Positions 7,348 through 15,294 of a DNA stretch of 20,838 bases are shown one piece after another. The number at the start of each line of letters is the position of its first letter. Positions within the stretch are counted from its first letter, which is position 1. The notes below the pieces were generated by a model. It was given only the letters and a program-made list of their open reading frames with translations, was not told where the DNA came from and searched no databases. The DNA comes from Porphyromonadaceae bacterium UBA7087 (GTDB lineage Bacteria; Bacteroidota; Bacteroidia; Bacteroidales; Muribaculaceae), in NCBI GenBank assembly GCA_002493515.1, contig DKYZ01000123.1, forward strand, positions 1 to 20,838, read 5' to 3'. Made by a program: the position numbers and the translations under genes.

Positions 7348-8372
7348 CTCTTTCTCTTCTTCGTTGTCCATAAGATCATAAGGATAACTGCGATGATACC
7401 GGCTGTGATTATGGCGATGGCGGGATAGGGAGCGGTGTCAGAGGGCTGAGGTTGAAAAACGACAGGCCTGTTCGCCTCCCTCTCCGGCGCTTCCCATCCC
7501 AGGGTGTTGCGGAAAACAGGACGTTGCCCGTGAAATCTCAACGTCTTGTCTTTCTCCATTCCCGAATATACTGCCGACAGAAACTCACCCATGTCTGTGA
7601 GTCCCGATACCTCATACGCCTTGCAGAAATAATAAGTCAACGAGCCATAGCCCTTCCCATGGGCTATTATCTCATAATTCCTCTGGTCGCTCCGGCATGC
7701 GCTGAGATAGACCACGTTGCCCATTTCCGGCGACCGGGAAATGGGCGAATGGTCCTGATTATGGTATGTTCTCTTTAAATCGTTGAGTTCATTGTCTGTC
7801 AGGTTTTCAGCTCCAAAAATCTCATAAGTGCCACGATAGACTTCTTTCCCTTCGCCGGGATTCTTATCCATCGAATCACTGTGGCAGGCGTCTATCACGG
7901 CAATGACCAGCCCGGCAGAACCCACTTTGGCGCGCAGGGAGTCTATGATCTTGCCGAAGTCATTGTCAGTGAGATGATTCACGCCGCTATAGGAGGCGCT
8001 CTTCCTCTTCATTGCGTCATACGGCACAATTGCCTCATCCAGTCCGTCGGGCTCATTTTCAGAGTGATTAATCACAATCTGTTGTCCATGGCCGGAAAAA
8101 TGGACAATGACGGTGTCTCCGGCCATCGCGGACCGCTGCAGGAGGCGCCGCAAAGCGTCCGAGATGCCGCGATGCGTGGCCGCGCTGTCCTTCAGAACGA
8201 CGGCGTTTGGGAATGAGGAGGTGACAAGATCAGCGTCATTGCAGCCATTGATGCTGTTCCAGCCGGACTCCTGGGGATAGCTGCTTATTCCTATACTCAG
8301 CACCCGGACATCCGCCCTTGCGCATATGGCCGCCGCGACTGTAGCGATTATCAGGCAAAGCAGTCGTTTCAT
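7344..8372 (-). CDS. Exported caspase-like (peptidase C14) protease with C-terminal membrane anchor
   Basis: A 342-residue caspase-fold cysteine protease. A signal peptide (MKRLLCLIIATVAAAICARA, probable cleavage after ARA at 20) leads into the p20-like domain with catalytic His95 in HFSGHGQQ and Cys163 in VIDACHSDS, the metacaspase-type pattern. A C-terminal hydrophobic helix at about 317-336 followed by KKRKR should anchor the protein in the inner membrane with the protease domain in the periplasm. The start is set at 8372 because the signal peptide begins there and it is one base after the preceding stop; the frame is open further up to 8501 but that part overlaps the upstream gene and looks non-coding. 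Caspase homologues of this group usually cleave after basic residues. The substrate is unknown; CHAT in the same operon is one candidate. Confidence 0.92.
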   Translation of the reverse strand: MKRLLCLIIATVAAAICARADVRVLSIGISSYPQESGWNSINGCNDADLVTSSFPNAVVLKDSAATHRGISDALRRLLQRSAMAGDTVIVHFSGHGQQIVINHSENEPDGLDEAIVPYDAMKRKSASYSGVNHLTDNDFGKIIDSLRAKVGSAGLVIAVIDACHSDSMDKNPGEGKEVYRGTYEIFGAENLTDNELNDLKRTYHNQDHSPISRSPEMGNVVYLSACRSDQRNYEIIAHGKGYGSLTYYFCKAYEVSGLTDMGEFLSAVYSGMEKDKTLRFHGQRPVFRNTLGWEAPEREANRPVVFQPQPSDTAPYPAIAIITAGIIAVILMILWTTKKRKR

Positions 8373-8373
8373 T

Positions 8374-8865
8374 CTATATCTCGGTATTTCCTGTTGTCGA
8401 CTGTTTGTCTCTGCATATCCGGGCTCCCATCGACTGGTCGAATTCCCTACGGTGCGCACGTATGGCGGCCGCGGCTTCCTCGCAAAACTGGTTGGCCGCA
8501 TCCAGCTGACGGAACGTGTCGGCCTGGCGCATATTGTGGAACTGCATTTTCCTTACCAGCTCAGCATTGAAGTATTTGTAATTCAGTTTCACGGTCAGAG
8601 TGCCCGTGCTGTAATAAAAGTTGATGATCATGTTCGGGAGGTTCTCGTCAAACAGGTTGAGCATCCTTGGATCATTCCTGAATTTGACTACCTCTCCCAT
8701 TCCATCCATCAACAGGTCGTTTATTTGCGTAATGAGGATGTCAAACTTCTTCTCCATCGGATTTTCATGGAGTTCGGCCCGGTCTTTTATCAAGGCGCGG
8801 CTGAACGGCAGGAAGACCATTGCGAGAAGGATTGTGATTAAAATTACAATAAGTGTCGTTGTCAT
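8374..8865 (-). CDS. Small single-pass membrane protein, first gene of the caspase/CHAT operon
   Basis: A 163-residue protein of no known family. A hydrophobic segment at residues 4-21 is followed by basic residues (SRALIKDR), suggesting the C-terminal domain faces the cytoplasm, unlike the other members of the operon. The remainder is helical, amphipathic and charged, with a late alanine-rich stretch (CEEAAAAIRAHRREF). Its TAG is separated from the caspase ATG by one base, so translation is coupled. It starts 34 bases after the AI-2E transporter stop with no clear promoter between, so the operon may begin further upstream. A role as a regulator or cytoplasmic link of the protease pair is only a guess. 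Confidence 0.75.
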   Translation of the reverse strand: MTTTLIVILITILLAMVFLPFSRALIKDRAELHENPMEKKFDILITQINDLLMDGMGEVVKFRNDPRMLNLFDENLPNMIINFYYSTGTLTVKLNYKYFNAELVRKMQFHNMRQADTFRQLDAANQFCEEAAAAIRAHRREFDQSMGARICRDKQSTTGNTEI

Positions 8866-8899
8866 GATGAATGCAGGTTAGATTGGTTGCTTGATAATG

Positions 8900-9970
8900 C
8901 TATGTGCGGTTGCTGATGTATCGGGCGTAGTATGACATTATGAGGGCTGTCACCGGCAGGGCGATGATCATGCCGATTATCCCTAACAGCGAGCCCCATA
9001 CTGAGAGCGACAGCAGAATGATGGCGGGGTTGAGCCCAAGTTCGCGTCCCATCACGTGGGGGGTGATCACATAGTCGCAGATACATTGGCTCACGACGTA
9101 GACCAGGCAGCACTTGCCCAGCTCGGGCAGGAACTCGAAGCCCCCTCCGAGTGAATACACGAGGCATAGCCCGGCGACAGGTATCAGGGTCACGTACTGG
9201 AAATAGGGTATCATGTAGAGAATCCCTACCAGCAGCCCCATGGGAACCGCCAGGGGCAGCCCGACGATGAGAAACCCGATGCAATAGAACACCATCGCGA
9301 AGAGCGCCACAATTCCCTGGCCACGGAAATAATGGTTCATGCCGTTCTTGATGTCGTTGACCACGGCCATGGCCTTCGGACGGTATTTCTGAGGCACGAT
9401 CATCTGGAATCCCTTCACGATCTGGGGATAGTCGATAAGGATGAACAGAACGTAGATCAGGGTCAGCAGCCATGCGAGGACATGCAGAAGCACTTCCGCC
9501 GACTCCTCGAGAAGCGACGTGCCGCGACGCAGCAGCTCCTCGATGCGGATGCTCGACACAAGCCTGGAGAAGTAGCCGGGGTCAAAATACTTGTTGATGA
9601 ACTTCATCGCGGAGCGGTAAGAGGGCGGAAGCTCTATCCTTCCGCTCGACACGTCGGAGAGGATTGCCCCGAGCTCGTCGAGCTGGCTGCTCACCGAAGG
9701 AAGCGCCAACCATACTACCGCCCCTATCACCAGCGTGACCTCAACGGCTGTGAGCACCGAGGCGACCGCCCTCCCCTTCAGATGAAACCACCGGCGGTTG
9801 AGGGCCACCAGGGGCTGCAGCAGGTAGGCCACCACGCAAGCCACGAAGAAAGGGAGCAGGGCGTCGCGGAGATAATATATGAGCCACAGGATACCCGCCG
9901 CCAGGAGCACGCCCAGCAGCAGCCACATTATCCGGTCGGTATTCCAATAGAGGGGTTTGCCTTCAGCCAT
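8900..9970 (-). CDS. AI-2E family transporter (UPF0118 type membrane protein)
   Basis: A 356-residue polytopic protein of normal length for the family. Hydrophobic helices are at about 13-50 (two segments), 64-88, 155-180, 210-295 (several) and 300-345. The middle hydrophilic stretch (about 90-150) with SSQLDELGAILSDV is the usual large loop. Conserved family features include the FRGQGIVALF segment near 215 and the late GLNPAIILLSLSVWGSLLGIIGMIIALPV motif region. Despite the name, most members have unknown or ion-exchange substrates, so autoinducer transport should not be assumed. It lies 88 bases after the lipid kinase on the same strand and 34 bases before the caspase/CHAT operon. Confidence 0.88.
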   Translation of the reverse strand: MAEGKPLYWNTDRIMWLLLGVLLAAGILWLIYYLRDALLPFFVACVVAYLLQPLVALNRRWFHLKGRAVASVLTAVEVTLVIGAVVWLALPSVSSQLDELGAILSDVSSGRIELPPSYRSAMKFINKYFDPGYFSRLVSSIRIEELLRRGTSLLEESAEVLLHVLAWLLTLIYVLFILIDYPQIVKGFQMIVPQKYRPKAMAVVNDIKNGMNHYFRGQGIVALFAMVFYCIGFLIVGLPLAVPMGLLVGILYMIPYFQYVTLIPVAGLCLVYSLGGGFEFLPELGKCCLVYVVSQCICDYVITPHVMGRELGLNPAIILLSLSVWGSLLGIIGMIIALPVTALIMSYYARYISNRT

Positions 9971-10058
9971 GTCGATGATAGTTTTTTGTGGAAATGTCTC
10001 TTTAAGAAAAGAAACAAACGGCCCGGCCCCAGTGTTCGATGCCTCCTCCGCACATCAC

Positions 10059-11030
10059 TCAACGCAGAGGGAAGAGGGAGCCGACGTCATGGGCCAGGTC
10101 GCTGATGGCCGACGACAGGGGGGTGATGAGCGGACGGAAACGGGTCTCCTTTTCCGGAGCCATGACCCACAGCGAGGCAGGACGGCACTCGATGCTTATG
10201 GCGCGTCCGAGCGACACCGGGTCGCCGTCGAAGTGGGCCGGCCCGTCGTGCAGGCGTGTGATGGTGGCCTCCGACACGCGGAACGAGTCGATGAGGGTGT
10301 TGCGGTCGATGTATCCCGTAAGGAGGTCTACGCCCACGGTGACATTCTTCAGCGGGCTTCCCGAGTGTACCACTATCATGTCGAGCAGGCCGTCGTCGAG
10401 TTTGGCCGATGGGGCGATGTATGCGTTGTTGCCATACTGGGAGGCGTTGCAGACCGCGATAAGGAACGCCTTCTCCGTAATCACCGTGCCTCCCACGGAT
10501 ATGGCGTATGCCTCCGGCTGGTATTTCAGAAACTCACGCAGCACGCTCTTTATATAAGTGACCCTTCCGCGACGTTTCTGTCGGGCGAACTCCTCGCTGA
10601 CCTTGGCGTCGAATCCGATGCCGAACGTGCAGAAGAAATTATGGCCGTTGGCCACGCCGTGGTCGATACACATCGTGCGCCCCTTGAGGATGACGTCGAG
10701 CGAGGCCTTCACATCCTGCGGAATGCCCAGCGAACGTGCCAGCCCGTTGCCAGACCCGAGCGGTATGATTCCGAGCGCCGTCTGCGTGCCGCATAGACCG
10801 GATGCAGTCTCGTTGACCGTTCCGTCTCCGCCGGCGGCTATCACCAGCGGGACGCCCTGCCCGGCGGCCTCGGCCGCCAGGCGCGAGGCGTCGCCCGGCC
10901 CCTCGGTATAGGCCACGCGGGGAGTGAGTCCGGCATCGGCGATGCGCTGGCACACGAAATCCTCCAGTCCGCGCTTGGAGCGCGTCCCGGATATGGGGTT
11001 GATTATGAGCAGTGCGGATGTCTTACACAT
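10059..11030 (-). CDS. Diacylglycerol kinase family lipid kinase (YegS/DgkB-like)
   Basis: A 323-residue enzyme that phosphorylates a lipid or diacylglycerol with ATP. The N-terminal catalytic domain shows INPISG at about 10-15, the nucleotide-binding GGDGTVNE at 67-74 and PLGSGNGLAR at 90-99, all diagnostic of the DAGK catalytic family. The C-terminal beta-sandwich domain includes DDGLLDMIVV and HFDGDPV. I set the start at 11030 because the domain begins directly after MCKTSALLI; the frame is open 20 codons further up but that part overlaps the psd leader. It is divergent from psd, so phospholipid genes sit on both sides of this promoter region. The actual substrate cannot be read from the sequence. 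Confidence 0.9.
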   Translation of the reverse strand: MCKTSALLIINPISGTRSKRGLEDFVCQRIADAGLTPRVAYTEGPGDASRLAAEAAGQGVPLVIAAGGDGTVNETASGLCGTQTALGIIPLGSGNGLARSLGIPQDVKASLDVILKGRTMCIDHGVANGHNFFCTFGIGFDAKVSEEFARQKRRGRVTYIKSVLREFLKYQPEAYAISVGGTVITEKAFLIAVCNASQYGNNAYIAPSAKLDDGLLDMIVVHSGSPLKNVTVGVDLLTGYIDRNTLIDSFRVSEATITRLHDGPAHFDGDPVSLGRAISIECRPASLWVMAPEKETRFRPLITPLSSAISDLAHDVGSLFPLR

Positions 11031-11136
11031 ATATAAAAGATAACGGATATATACATGACGGGTTTGGCGGAGAGGGGTGCCGGAATCCAATTTTCATCCC
11101 CAACCATACCTTTTGGGGCTGTAAAGTTACGAAAAA

Positions 11137-11168
11137 TTTGTAGAAGTAGAATAAAAAGAGTAATTTTG
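11137..11168 (+). promoter_or_regulatory. Bacteroidetes primary-sigma promoter for psd-pssA
   Basis: TTTG at 11137-11140, a 20-base spacer and TAATTTTG at 11161-11168 match the Bacteroidetes promoter consensus (TTTG, about 19-21 bases, TAnnTTTG) exactly. Transcription would begin around 11174, only a few bases before the psd ATG at 11181, which decides against starts further upstream. Confidence 0.8.
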
Positions 11169-11180
11169 CGCATAGTCCGG

Positions 11181-11915
11181 ATGGGACGCCACGCTCTGAA
11201 GACGGCGAATGCCCCGGCTCAAACTGAAGTGAGAATACATCGCGAAGGCACCAATATACTGATTTTACTCTTTCTTGTGCTCGCGGCGCTCAACGTGCCG
11301 GTGTGGCTCTTCATGCCGCCTTATGTGATCCCGGGCATATTCACCGCCATATCGGTGGTGTTCTACCTGTTCGTGTTCAATTTCTTCCGATGCCCCAAAC
11401 GCAACTACAGGGGCGAGCGCGACGACCATATCGTCAGCTCGGTCGACGGCAAGGTGGTGGCCATAGAGCGGGTCTACGAAGGGGAATACCTAAAGAGCGA
11501 GGCCATAATGCTGTCGGTCTTCATGTCGCCGCTCAACGTCCATGCCAACTGGTATCCGTGTGACGGCACCGTGGAATATGTGCGTCACCACCGCGGACGC
11601 TTCCTTTCGGCCTACCTGCCGAAAGCGAGCACCGACAATGAACGAAGCACAATCGGAATTGTTCTTACCAATGGAGAGCGCATCACGGTGCGCCAGATTG
11701 CCGGCGCCATGGCGCGCCGTATCGTCACCTATTCCCGCAAGGGGCACAAGGCCGACATAGACGGCCACCTCGGATTCATAAAATTCGGCTCAAGGGTTGA
11801 CCTCTATCTGCCGCTTGACGCCGAGATTCTGGTGGAGATGAAGCAGGGTGTCAGAGGAGGAGTGACTCCCGTGGCACGACTCGGAAGGAAGAAAGAAAAT
11901 AATAATAGACAGTAA
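11181..11915 (+). CDS. psd: Phosphatidylserine decarboxylase proenzyme
   Basis: A 244-residue proenzyme that makes phosphatidylethanolamine from phosphatidylserine at the inner membrane. A hydrophobic segment at about 25-70 precedes the catalytic part. Family marks include SSVDGKV with Asp89, the MSPLNVHANWYP block with His121, and KFGSRVD at 201-207, where the Gly-Ser bond before Ser204 is the expected self-cleavage site that creates the pyruvoyl group. The length fits the short decarboxylase type of Bacteroidetes. The start follows from the promoter at 11137-11168; the frame is open to 11055 but that part would lie in untranscribed DNA. The stop overlaps the pssA start by one base (TAATG), so the two consecutive enzymes of the pathway are coupled, here in reverse pathway order. 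Confidence 0.92.
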   Translation: MGRHALKTANAPAQTEVRIHREGTNILILLFLVLAALNVPVWLFMPPYVIPGIFTAISVVFYLFVFNFFRCPKRNYRGERDDHIVSSVDGKVVAIERVYEGEYLKSEAIMLSVFMSPLNVHANWYPCDGTVEYVRHHRGRFLSAYLPKASTDNERSTIGIVLTNGERITVRQIAGAMARRIVTYSRKGHKADIDGHLGFIKFGSRVDLYLPLDAEILVEMKQGVRGGVTPVARLGRKKENNNRQ

Positions 11916-12622
11916 TGAACGTCATCACACGCAATATCCCCAACGCCATCACGTGTCTCAACGTGCTGGCAGGCACGATGGCCATAATCCTGGGCTCGCG
12001 CGGCTCGGAGGCGGCCTGGGGAATGAAGGCATATGAATGGGCCTATATATTCATCGGCATTGCCGCAGTGGCGGATTTCGCCGACGGTTTCGCCGCCCGT
12101 GCCCTCCATGCCTATTCCAATCTCGGAAAGGAGCTCGACTCGCTTTGCGACCTGGTGAGCTTCGGGGTTGCCCCGGCGATAATCGTCTTTCAGCTCGTGG
12201 CAGAGGCCGACGTCTCCCCCTGGGCAGCCTGGGGCAGCCTGCTGATTGCGGTCAGCGGTGCCGTCCGTCTGGCCAGGTTCAATATCGACACCCGGCAGGC
12301 CACATCCTTCATAGGGTTGCCCATCCCGGCAAACGCGATTTTCTGGATCGGCTATACCGCCCTTCTGACCTCAGGCGTCGATTTTCTCGGCTGCTGGTAT
12401 GTGTTCCTTCCTGTCCTGGTGGTGGAATGCTGGCTTATGAACTCGGGGCTCGGGATGTTCTCGCTGAAATTCAAGTCCTGGGGGCTGAAAGGAAACGTGT
12501 CGCGATGGCTGCTGATAGTCGCCGCTCCAGTGTTTGTCTTCACTCTGGGCGTCGGGGGCCTTATGTGGCTGATAGTCTTTTATGTGGGCATGTCGCTTGC
12601 AAGACCCGGCGGGAAGGCATGA
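11915..12622 (+). CDS. pssA: CDP-diacylglycerol-serine O-phosphatidyltransferase
   Basis: A 235-residue integral membrane enzyme that joins CDP-diacylglycerol and serine to phosphatidylserine, the substrate of psd. The full CDP-alcohol phosphotransferase signature D-G-x2-A-R-x8-G-x3-D-x3-D is present as D57, G58, A61, R62, G71, D75 and D79. The remainder is hydrophobic with about six helices, including SFIGLPIPANAIFW, typical of bacterial type II PssA. The ATG shares its A with the psd stop. The gene order psd-pssA gives one operon for phosphatidylethanolamine synthesis. Assignment as serine- rather than glycerol-phosphate-using rests on sequence pattern and on the psd neighbour. Confidence 0.93.
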   Translation: MNVITRNIPNAITCLNVLAGTMAIILGSRGSEAAWGMKAYEWAYIFIGIAAVADFADGFAARALHAYSNLGKELDSLCDLVSFGVAPAIIVFQLVAEADVSPWAAWGSLLIAVSGAVRLARFNIDTRQATSFIGLPIPANAIFWIGYTALLTSGVDFLGCWYVFLPVLVVECWLMNSGLGMFSLKFKSWGLKGNVSRWLLIVAAPVFVFTLGVGGLMWLIVFYVGMSLARPGGKA

Positions 12623-12642
12623 TTTTGGATTGTGTTTCACTT

Positions 12643-12650
12643 TAATTTTG
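12643..12650 (+). promoter_or_regulatory. Candidate -7 box for the DUF4834 gene
   Basis: TAATTTTG matches the Bacteroidetes -7 consensus 16 bases before the ATG at 12666. The nearest TTTG (12624-12627) is only 15 bases upstream, shorter than usual, so the promoter is plausible but not complete. Confidence 0.4.
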
Positions 12651-12665
12651 ACTTTTTGACATATC

Positions 12666-13091
12666 ATGGGTATTGCCCTTATAATATTGTTGCTGATCTG
12701 TCTGATGTGGCCATTGATTGTGAAATGGCTGCGGGCGCTCGCCATGCGCAAGATGGAGGATGTGTTGAGAAAGGCCGCAGGTGCTCCTCCGAGAGATAAG
12801 AGGAGCTCACGCCGCGACTACGGCGACGCAGGCCGCAATTGGTCGGAAAGGCAGTCGGCCTATTCCGGCTATGGCCGCAGCCAGCGCACCTGGCGCGGTA
12901 ATGACGACGGCCCCATTATCCCCAGGGAATATGCCGAGGATGTGGATTTCGTGGAGGTGAGGGAGTTTTCCGAAACGAAGATAGGCGCGGAGAGCCGGAC
13001 TTCCTCCGGGAGACGCCGCAATAGGTATGAGGAGAGCCAGGTCTCGGATGCCGTCTGGGAGATGGTCAAGCCTGGAAAACGAAAGAAATGA
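12666..13091 (+). CDS. DUF4834 family membrane protein
   Basis: A 141-residue protein with one N-terminal hydrophobic helix (residues 2-20, IALIILLLICLMWPLIV) and a long disordered, arginine- and serine-rich tail. The short conserved pieces are the membrane helix with MRKMEDVLRKAAG after it and the EDVDFVEVREF stretch near 91-101. Small proteins of this form are found next to pssA in Bacteroidetes and belong to DUF4834; the role is unknown. Its TGA overlaps the next ATG by four bases, so it is translationally coupled to the HAD phosphatase. Confidence 0.75.
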   Translation: MGIALIILLLICLMWPLIVKWLRALAMRKMEDVLRKAAGAPPRDKRSSRRDYGDAGRNWSERQSAYSGYGRSQRTWRGNDDGPIIPREYAEDVDFVEVREFSETKIGAESRTSSGRRRNRYEESQVSDAVWEMVKPGKRKK

Positions 13092-13939
13092 CACGCACAC
13101 TATACGTAAGCGACCTTGACGGCACCCTGCTGTCGGCCGACAGCCGTCTGACTGCCGCAACCGAGAATATGCTCAACGGCATTATTTCGGAAGGGGCGCT
13201 GTTCACTGTGGCTACGGCGCGCACTCCCGCCACTGTGTATACCCTTCTGCAAAATGTCCGGCTGAGGCTTCCCGCCATCGTCATGACCGGAACAGCCATG
13301 TGGCGTCAGGACACGGGCCGGATGACGGATACTGTGACAATCCCTCCCGCCACTGTCGGGATGCTGCTTGAGGTCTACCGCAGGCATGGGCTGCCCACTT
13401 TCGTCTATACTTTCCGCGAGGGTAGGATTCTGATTTACCATATCGGGAAAATGTCTGCCATGGAGCGCGATTTCATGAACGAGCGCGCCGGCTCTCCCTA
13501 CAAGGAGTTTTTGATTCCTGTCTCGGGAGATTCGGAACTTCCCTCTCCGCTGAAAGACGTGGCGCTGCTCTATTCCATGCAGCCTACGCAGGAAGTGAGG
13601 GAGACATATGAGGACATAAGGGCGCATATAGACGTCAACCCACTCTACTATCATGATTTCTTCGGACCGGAAACCGGGATTCTGGAGGTTTTCCCTCCCC
13701 AGGCCTCGAAGGCGAATGCCCTGCGCCGCCTCGCGGAGCAGGTGAAGGCAGACCGTCTGGTGGTTTTCGGCGACAATATCAACGACCTGCCGATGATGCG
13801 TCTCGCGGATGTGGCGGTGGCGGTGGAGAATGCCGTGGAGGAAGTGAAAGCGGAGGCGGATATCGTCATAGGTCCGAACACGTCGGATTCGGTGGCGCGG
13901 TTTATAATCGATGATTTCAGAGGGTCGCGCCGCCGATGA
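13088..13939 (+). CDS. Cof-type HAD-superfamily phosphatase
   Basis: A 283-residue haloacid dehalogenase-type hydrolase of the Cof/YbiV group (HAD-IIB). Motif I is DLDGTLL with nucleophile Asp9 and acid/base Asp11; Lys208 fits motif III; motif IV is GDNINDLPMM at 228-237 with the metal-binding acids. The region between (about 85-190) is the C2 cap that sets the substrate. Motif II reads VATART near 41-46 instead of the usual TGR-type, so this loop is somewhat unusual. Family members remove phosphate from sugar phosphates, pyridoxal phosphate or flavin precursors; the substrate here is unknown. The gene is coupled to DUF4834 upstream and 15 bases from the kinase downstream. Confidence 0.9.
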   Translation: MTRTLYVSDLDGTLLSADSRLTAATENMLNGIISEGALFTVATARTPATVYTLLQNVRLRLPAIVMTGTAMWRQDTGRMTDTVTIPPATVGMLLEVYRRHGLPTFVYTFREGRILIYHIGKMSAMERDFMNERAGSPYKEFLIPVSGDSELPSPLKDVALLYSMQPTQEVRETYEDIRAHIDVNPLYYHDFFGPETGILEVFPPQASKANALRRLAEQVKADRLVVFGDNINDLPMMRLADVAVAVENAVEEVKAEADIVIGPNTSDSVARFIIDDFRGSRRR

Positions 13940-13954
13940 ATAATTTATATCGCT

Positions 13955-15175
13955 ATGGGCATATATGAGCGTCAACGCACCGGCAAACTGGTTTTCCTGG
14001 CTGTATCGGCCGTGGCTATAATCGTGTTTCTGCTTATATCCAACTCCTTGGTGAAGGAGCTGGCGCAGCAGGAGCGCGAGCGCATGGACATTTGGGCGCA
14101 GGCCACGAAGCGCCTGGCCAAGGCCGACGTGGACTCCGACTTTGAATTCCTTCTCTCTATAATCAGCCAGAACAATTCCATTCCGGTGCTTGTCTGCGAC
14201 AGCGCCTACAATATCCTGGAATACCGCAATTTCTCGCTTCCCGAGAAGGAGACGGTGGCCGGGGAGTCGCTTTATGAGGAGCTTTCGGCCAAAAACCGCG
14301 ATTATCTGAGCAAGCGTCTCCTGAAGGCCGGTGGAGGCCGCCCGCTCAGGTATCTTGCCGAGCATAACAGCCATTTCATAGCCGTGGAGATCTATTCCGA
14401 CACCTATCAGTATATATATTACGAGGATTCGGTGCTTCTGCGGCGCCTGAGCCTGTATCCATACGTGCAGCTCATCGTCATGCTGATTCTGGCCGTGATA
14501 ATCTATTTTGCGGTGATATATACGAAGAAGGCGGAGCAGAACCGCGTCTGGGCCGGCCTGTCGAAGGAGACGGCCCATCAGCTCGGTACGCCCATATCGT
14601 CGCTCATGGCCTGGACGCAATATCTGGAGGCGTCGGGTGCCGACAAGGAGGTGACCGACGAGATCAACAAGGACGTGAAGCGTCTGTCAACGATAGCAAA
14701 GCGTTTCTCCAAGATAGGCTCACGTCCCGAGCTTCAGCTGGAGTATCTCAACGAGACTGTAGAGAGGAGTCTCGACTATATGCGCAGCCGTATATCGGGG
14801 AAGGTGGCGGTGGTGCTGAATCTGAGCGAGGATGACCACGGGGTCATGATATCCCAGTCGCTTTTCGAATGGATCATGGAGAATCTCACCAAGAACGCTG
14901 TGGACGCCATGGGCGGGGAGGGTCAGCTCACGATTTCCACCGGAATGGACAAGGATAAGGTATGGATTGAGGTGAAGGATACCGGAAAGGGGATAGCGCG
15001 CAAGAATTTCAAGAATGTCTTCTCACCCGGCTTCACCACGAAGAAGCGTGGCTGGGGCCTGGGTCTTACGCTTGTGAAGCGCATCGTGGAGGATTATCAC
15101 GGTGGCCGCATCTTTGTAAAGGAGTCCGAGCTCGGCAAAGGCACCACTTTCCGCATCGAGCTCCCCGGCGCGTGA
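13955..15175 (+). CDS. Membrane sensor histidine kinase, no adjacent response regulator
   Basis: A 406-residue kinase. Helices at about 10-30 and 167-190 bracket a periplasmic sensor region of about 135 residues. The H-box is GLSKETAHQLGTPISSL with phospho-acceptor His208; the ATP-binding domain has the N-box ENLTKNAVDAM (about 309-319), G1 DTGKGI (342-347), F-box FSPGFTTK and G2 GWGLGLTLVKRI (366-377). The AHQLGTPISSL form of the H-box is common in Bacteroidetes kinases. It starts 15 bases after the HAD gene. No response regulator lies on either side, so its partner must be encoded elsewhere, or it feeds another regulator. Confidence 0.92.
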   Translation: MGIYERQRTGKLVFLAVSAVAIIVFLLISNSLVKELAQQERERMDIWAQATKRLAKADVDSDFEFLLSIISQNNSIPVLVCDSAYNILEYRNFSLPEKETVAGESLYEELSAKNRDYLSKRLLKAGGGRPLRYLAEHNSHFIAVEIYSDTYQYIYYEDSVLLRRLSLYPYVQLIVMLILAVIIYFAVIYTKKAEQNRVWAGLSKETAHQLGTPISSLMAWTQYLEASGADKEVTDEINKDVKRLSTIAKRFSKIGSRPELQLEYLNETVERSLDYMRSRISGKVAVVLNLSEDDHGVMISQSLFEWIMENLTKNAVDAMGGEGQLTISTGMDKDKVWIEVKDTGKGIARKNFKNVFSPGFTTKKRGWGLGLTLVKRIVEDYHGGRIFVKESELGKGTTFRIELPGA

Positions 15176-15196
15176 TAGATTTTTTTCAAGGGGGAT

Positions 15197-15226
15197 GCAG
15201 TCTTTTTCATGGTGTGGTAACATATG
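15197..15226 (+). promoter_or_regulatory. ECF-type promoter-like element, copy 1 (before the sigma-barrel gene)
   Basis: GCAGTCTTTTTCAT at 15197-15210 and ACATATG at 15220-15226, preceded by a G-run at 15190-15194. The same pair with the same 23-base start-to-start distance occurs before the next gene at 16889. Spacing fits the -35 and -10 boxes of an ECF sigma promoter. No TAnnTTTG box is present, so the housekeeping sigma is not the obvious reader. Assignment to the adjacent sigma factor is inference. Confidence 0.5.
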
Positions 15227-15294
15227 TATTGACAGAGGCCACGCCGGCATGTGTCATACCGCATCTCGGCTGCATGGCTTGACTGTCCTTCTTT

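Noticed and set aside
8373..8501. Upstream extension of the caspase gene by 43 codons
   Set aside because: A clear signal peptide begins at 8372 and the extension would overlap the coupled upstream gene; its residues look non-coding.
3448..8865. A gasdermin gene as substrate of the caspase
   Set aside because: None of the small neighbours has the size, beta-rich fold pattern or C-terminal lipidation and inhibitory tail of bacterial gasdermins.
9332..10796. Two long plus-strand frames opposite the AI-2E transporter and the lipid kinase
   Set aside because: Both are antisense shadows of recognised protein families and contain no recognisable motif.
11055..11180. Upstream start for psd at 11055
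   Set aside because: The consensus promoter at 11137-11168 lies inside this stretch, so it should not be translated; the family begins near 11181.
13100..14620. A 506-codon open frame on the minus strand across the HAD and histidine kinase genes
   Set aside because: It is exactly antisense to two well-supported genes, has histidine- and arginine-rich composition typical of shadow frames in GC-biased coding DNA, and shows no domain.
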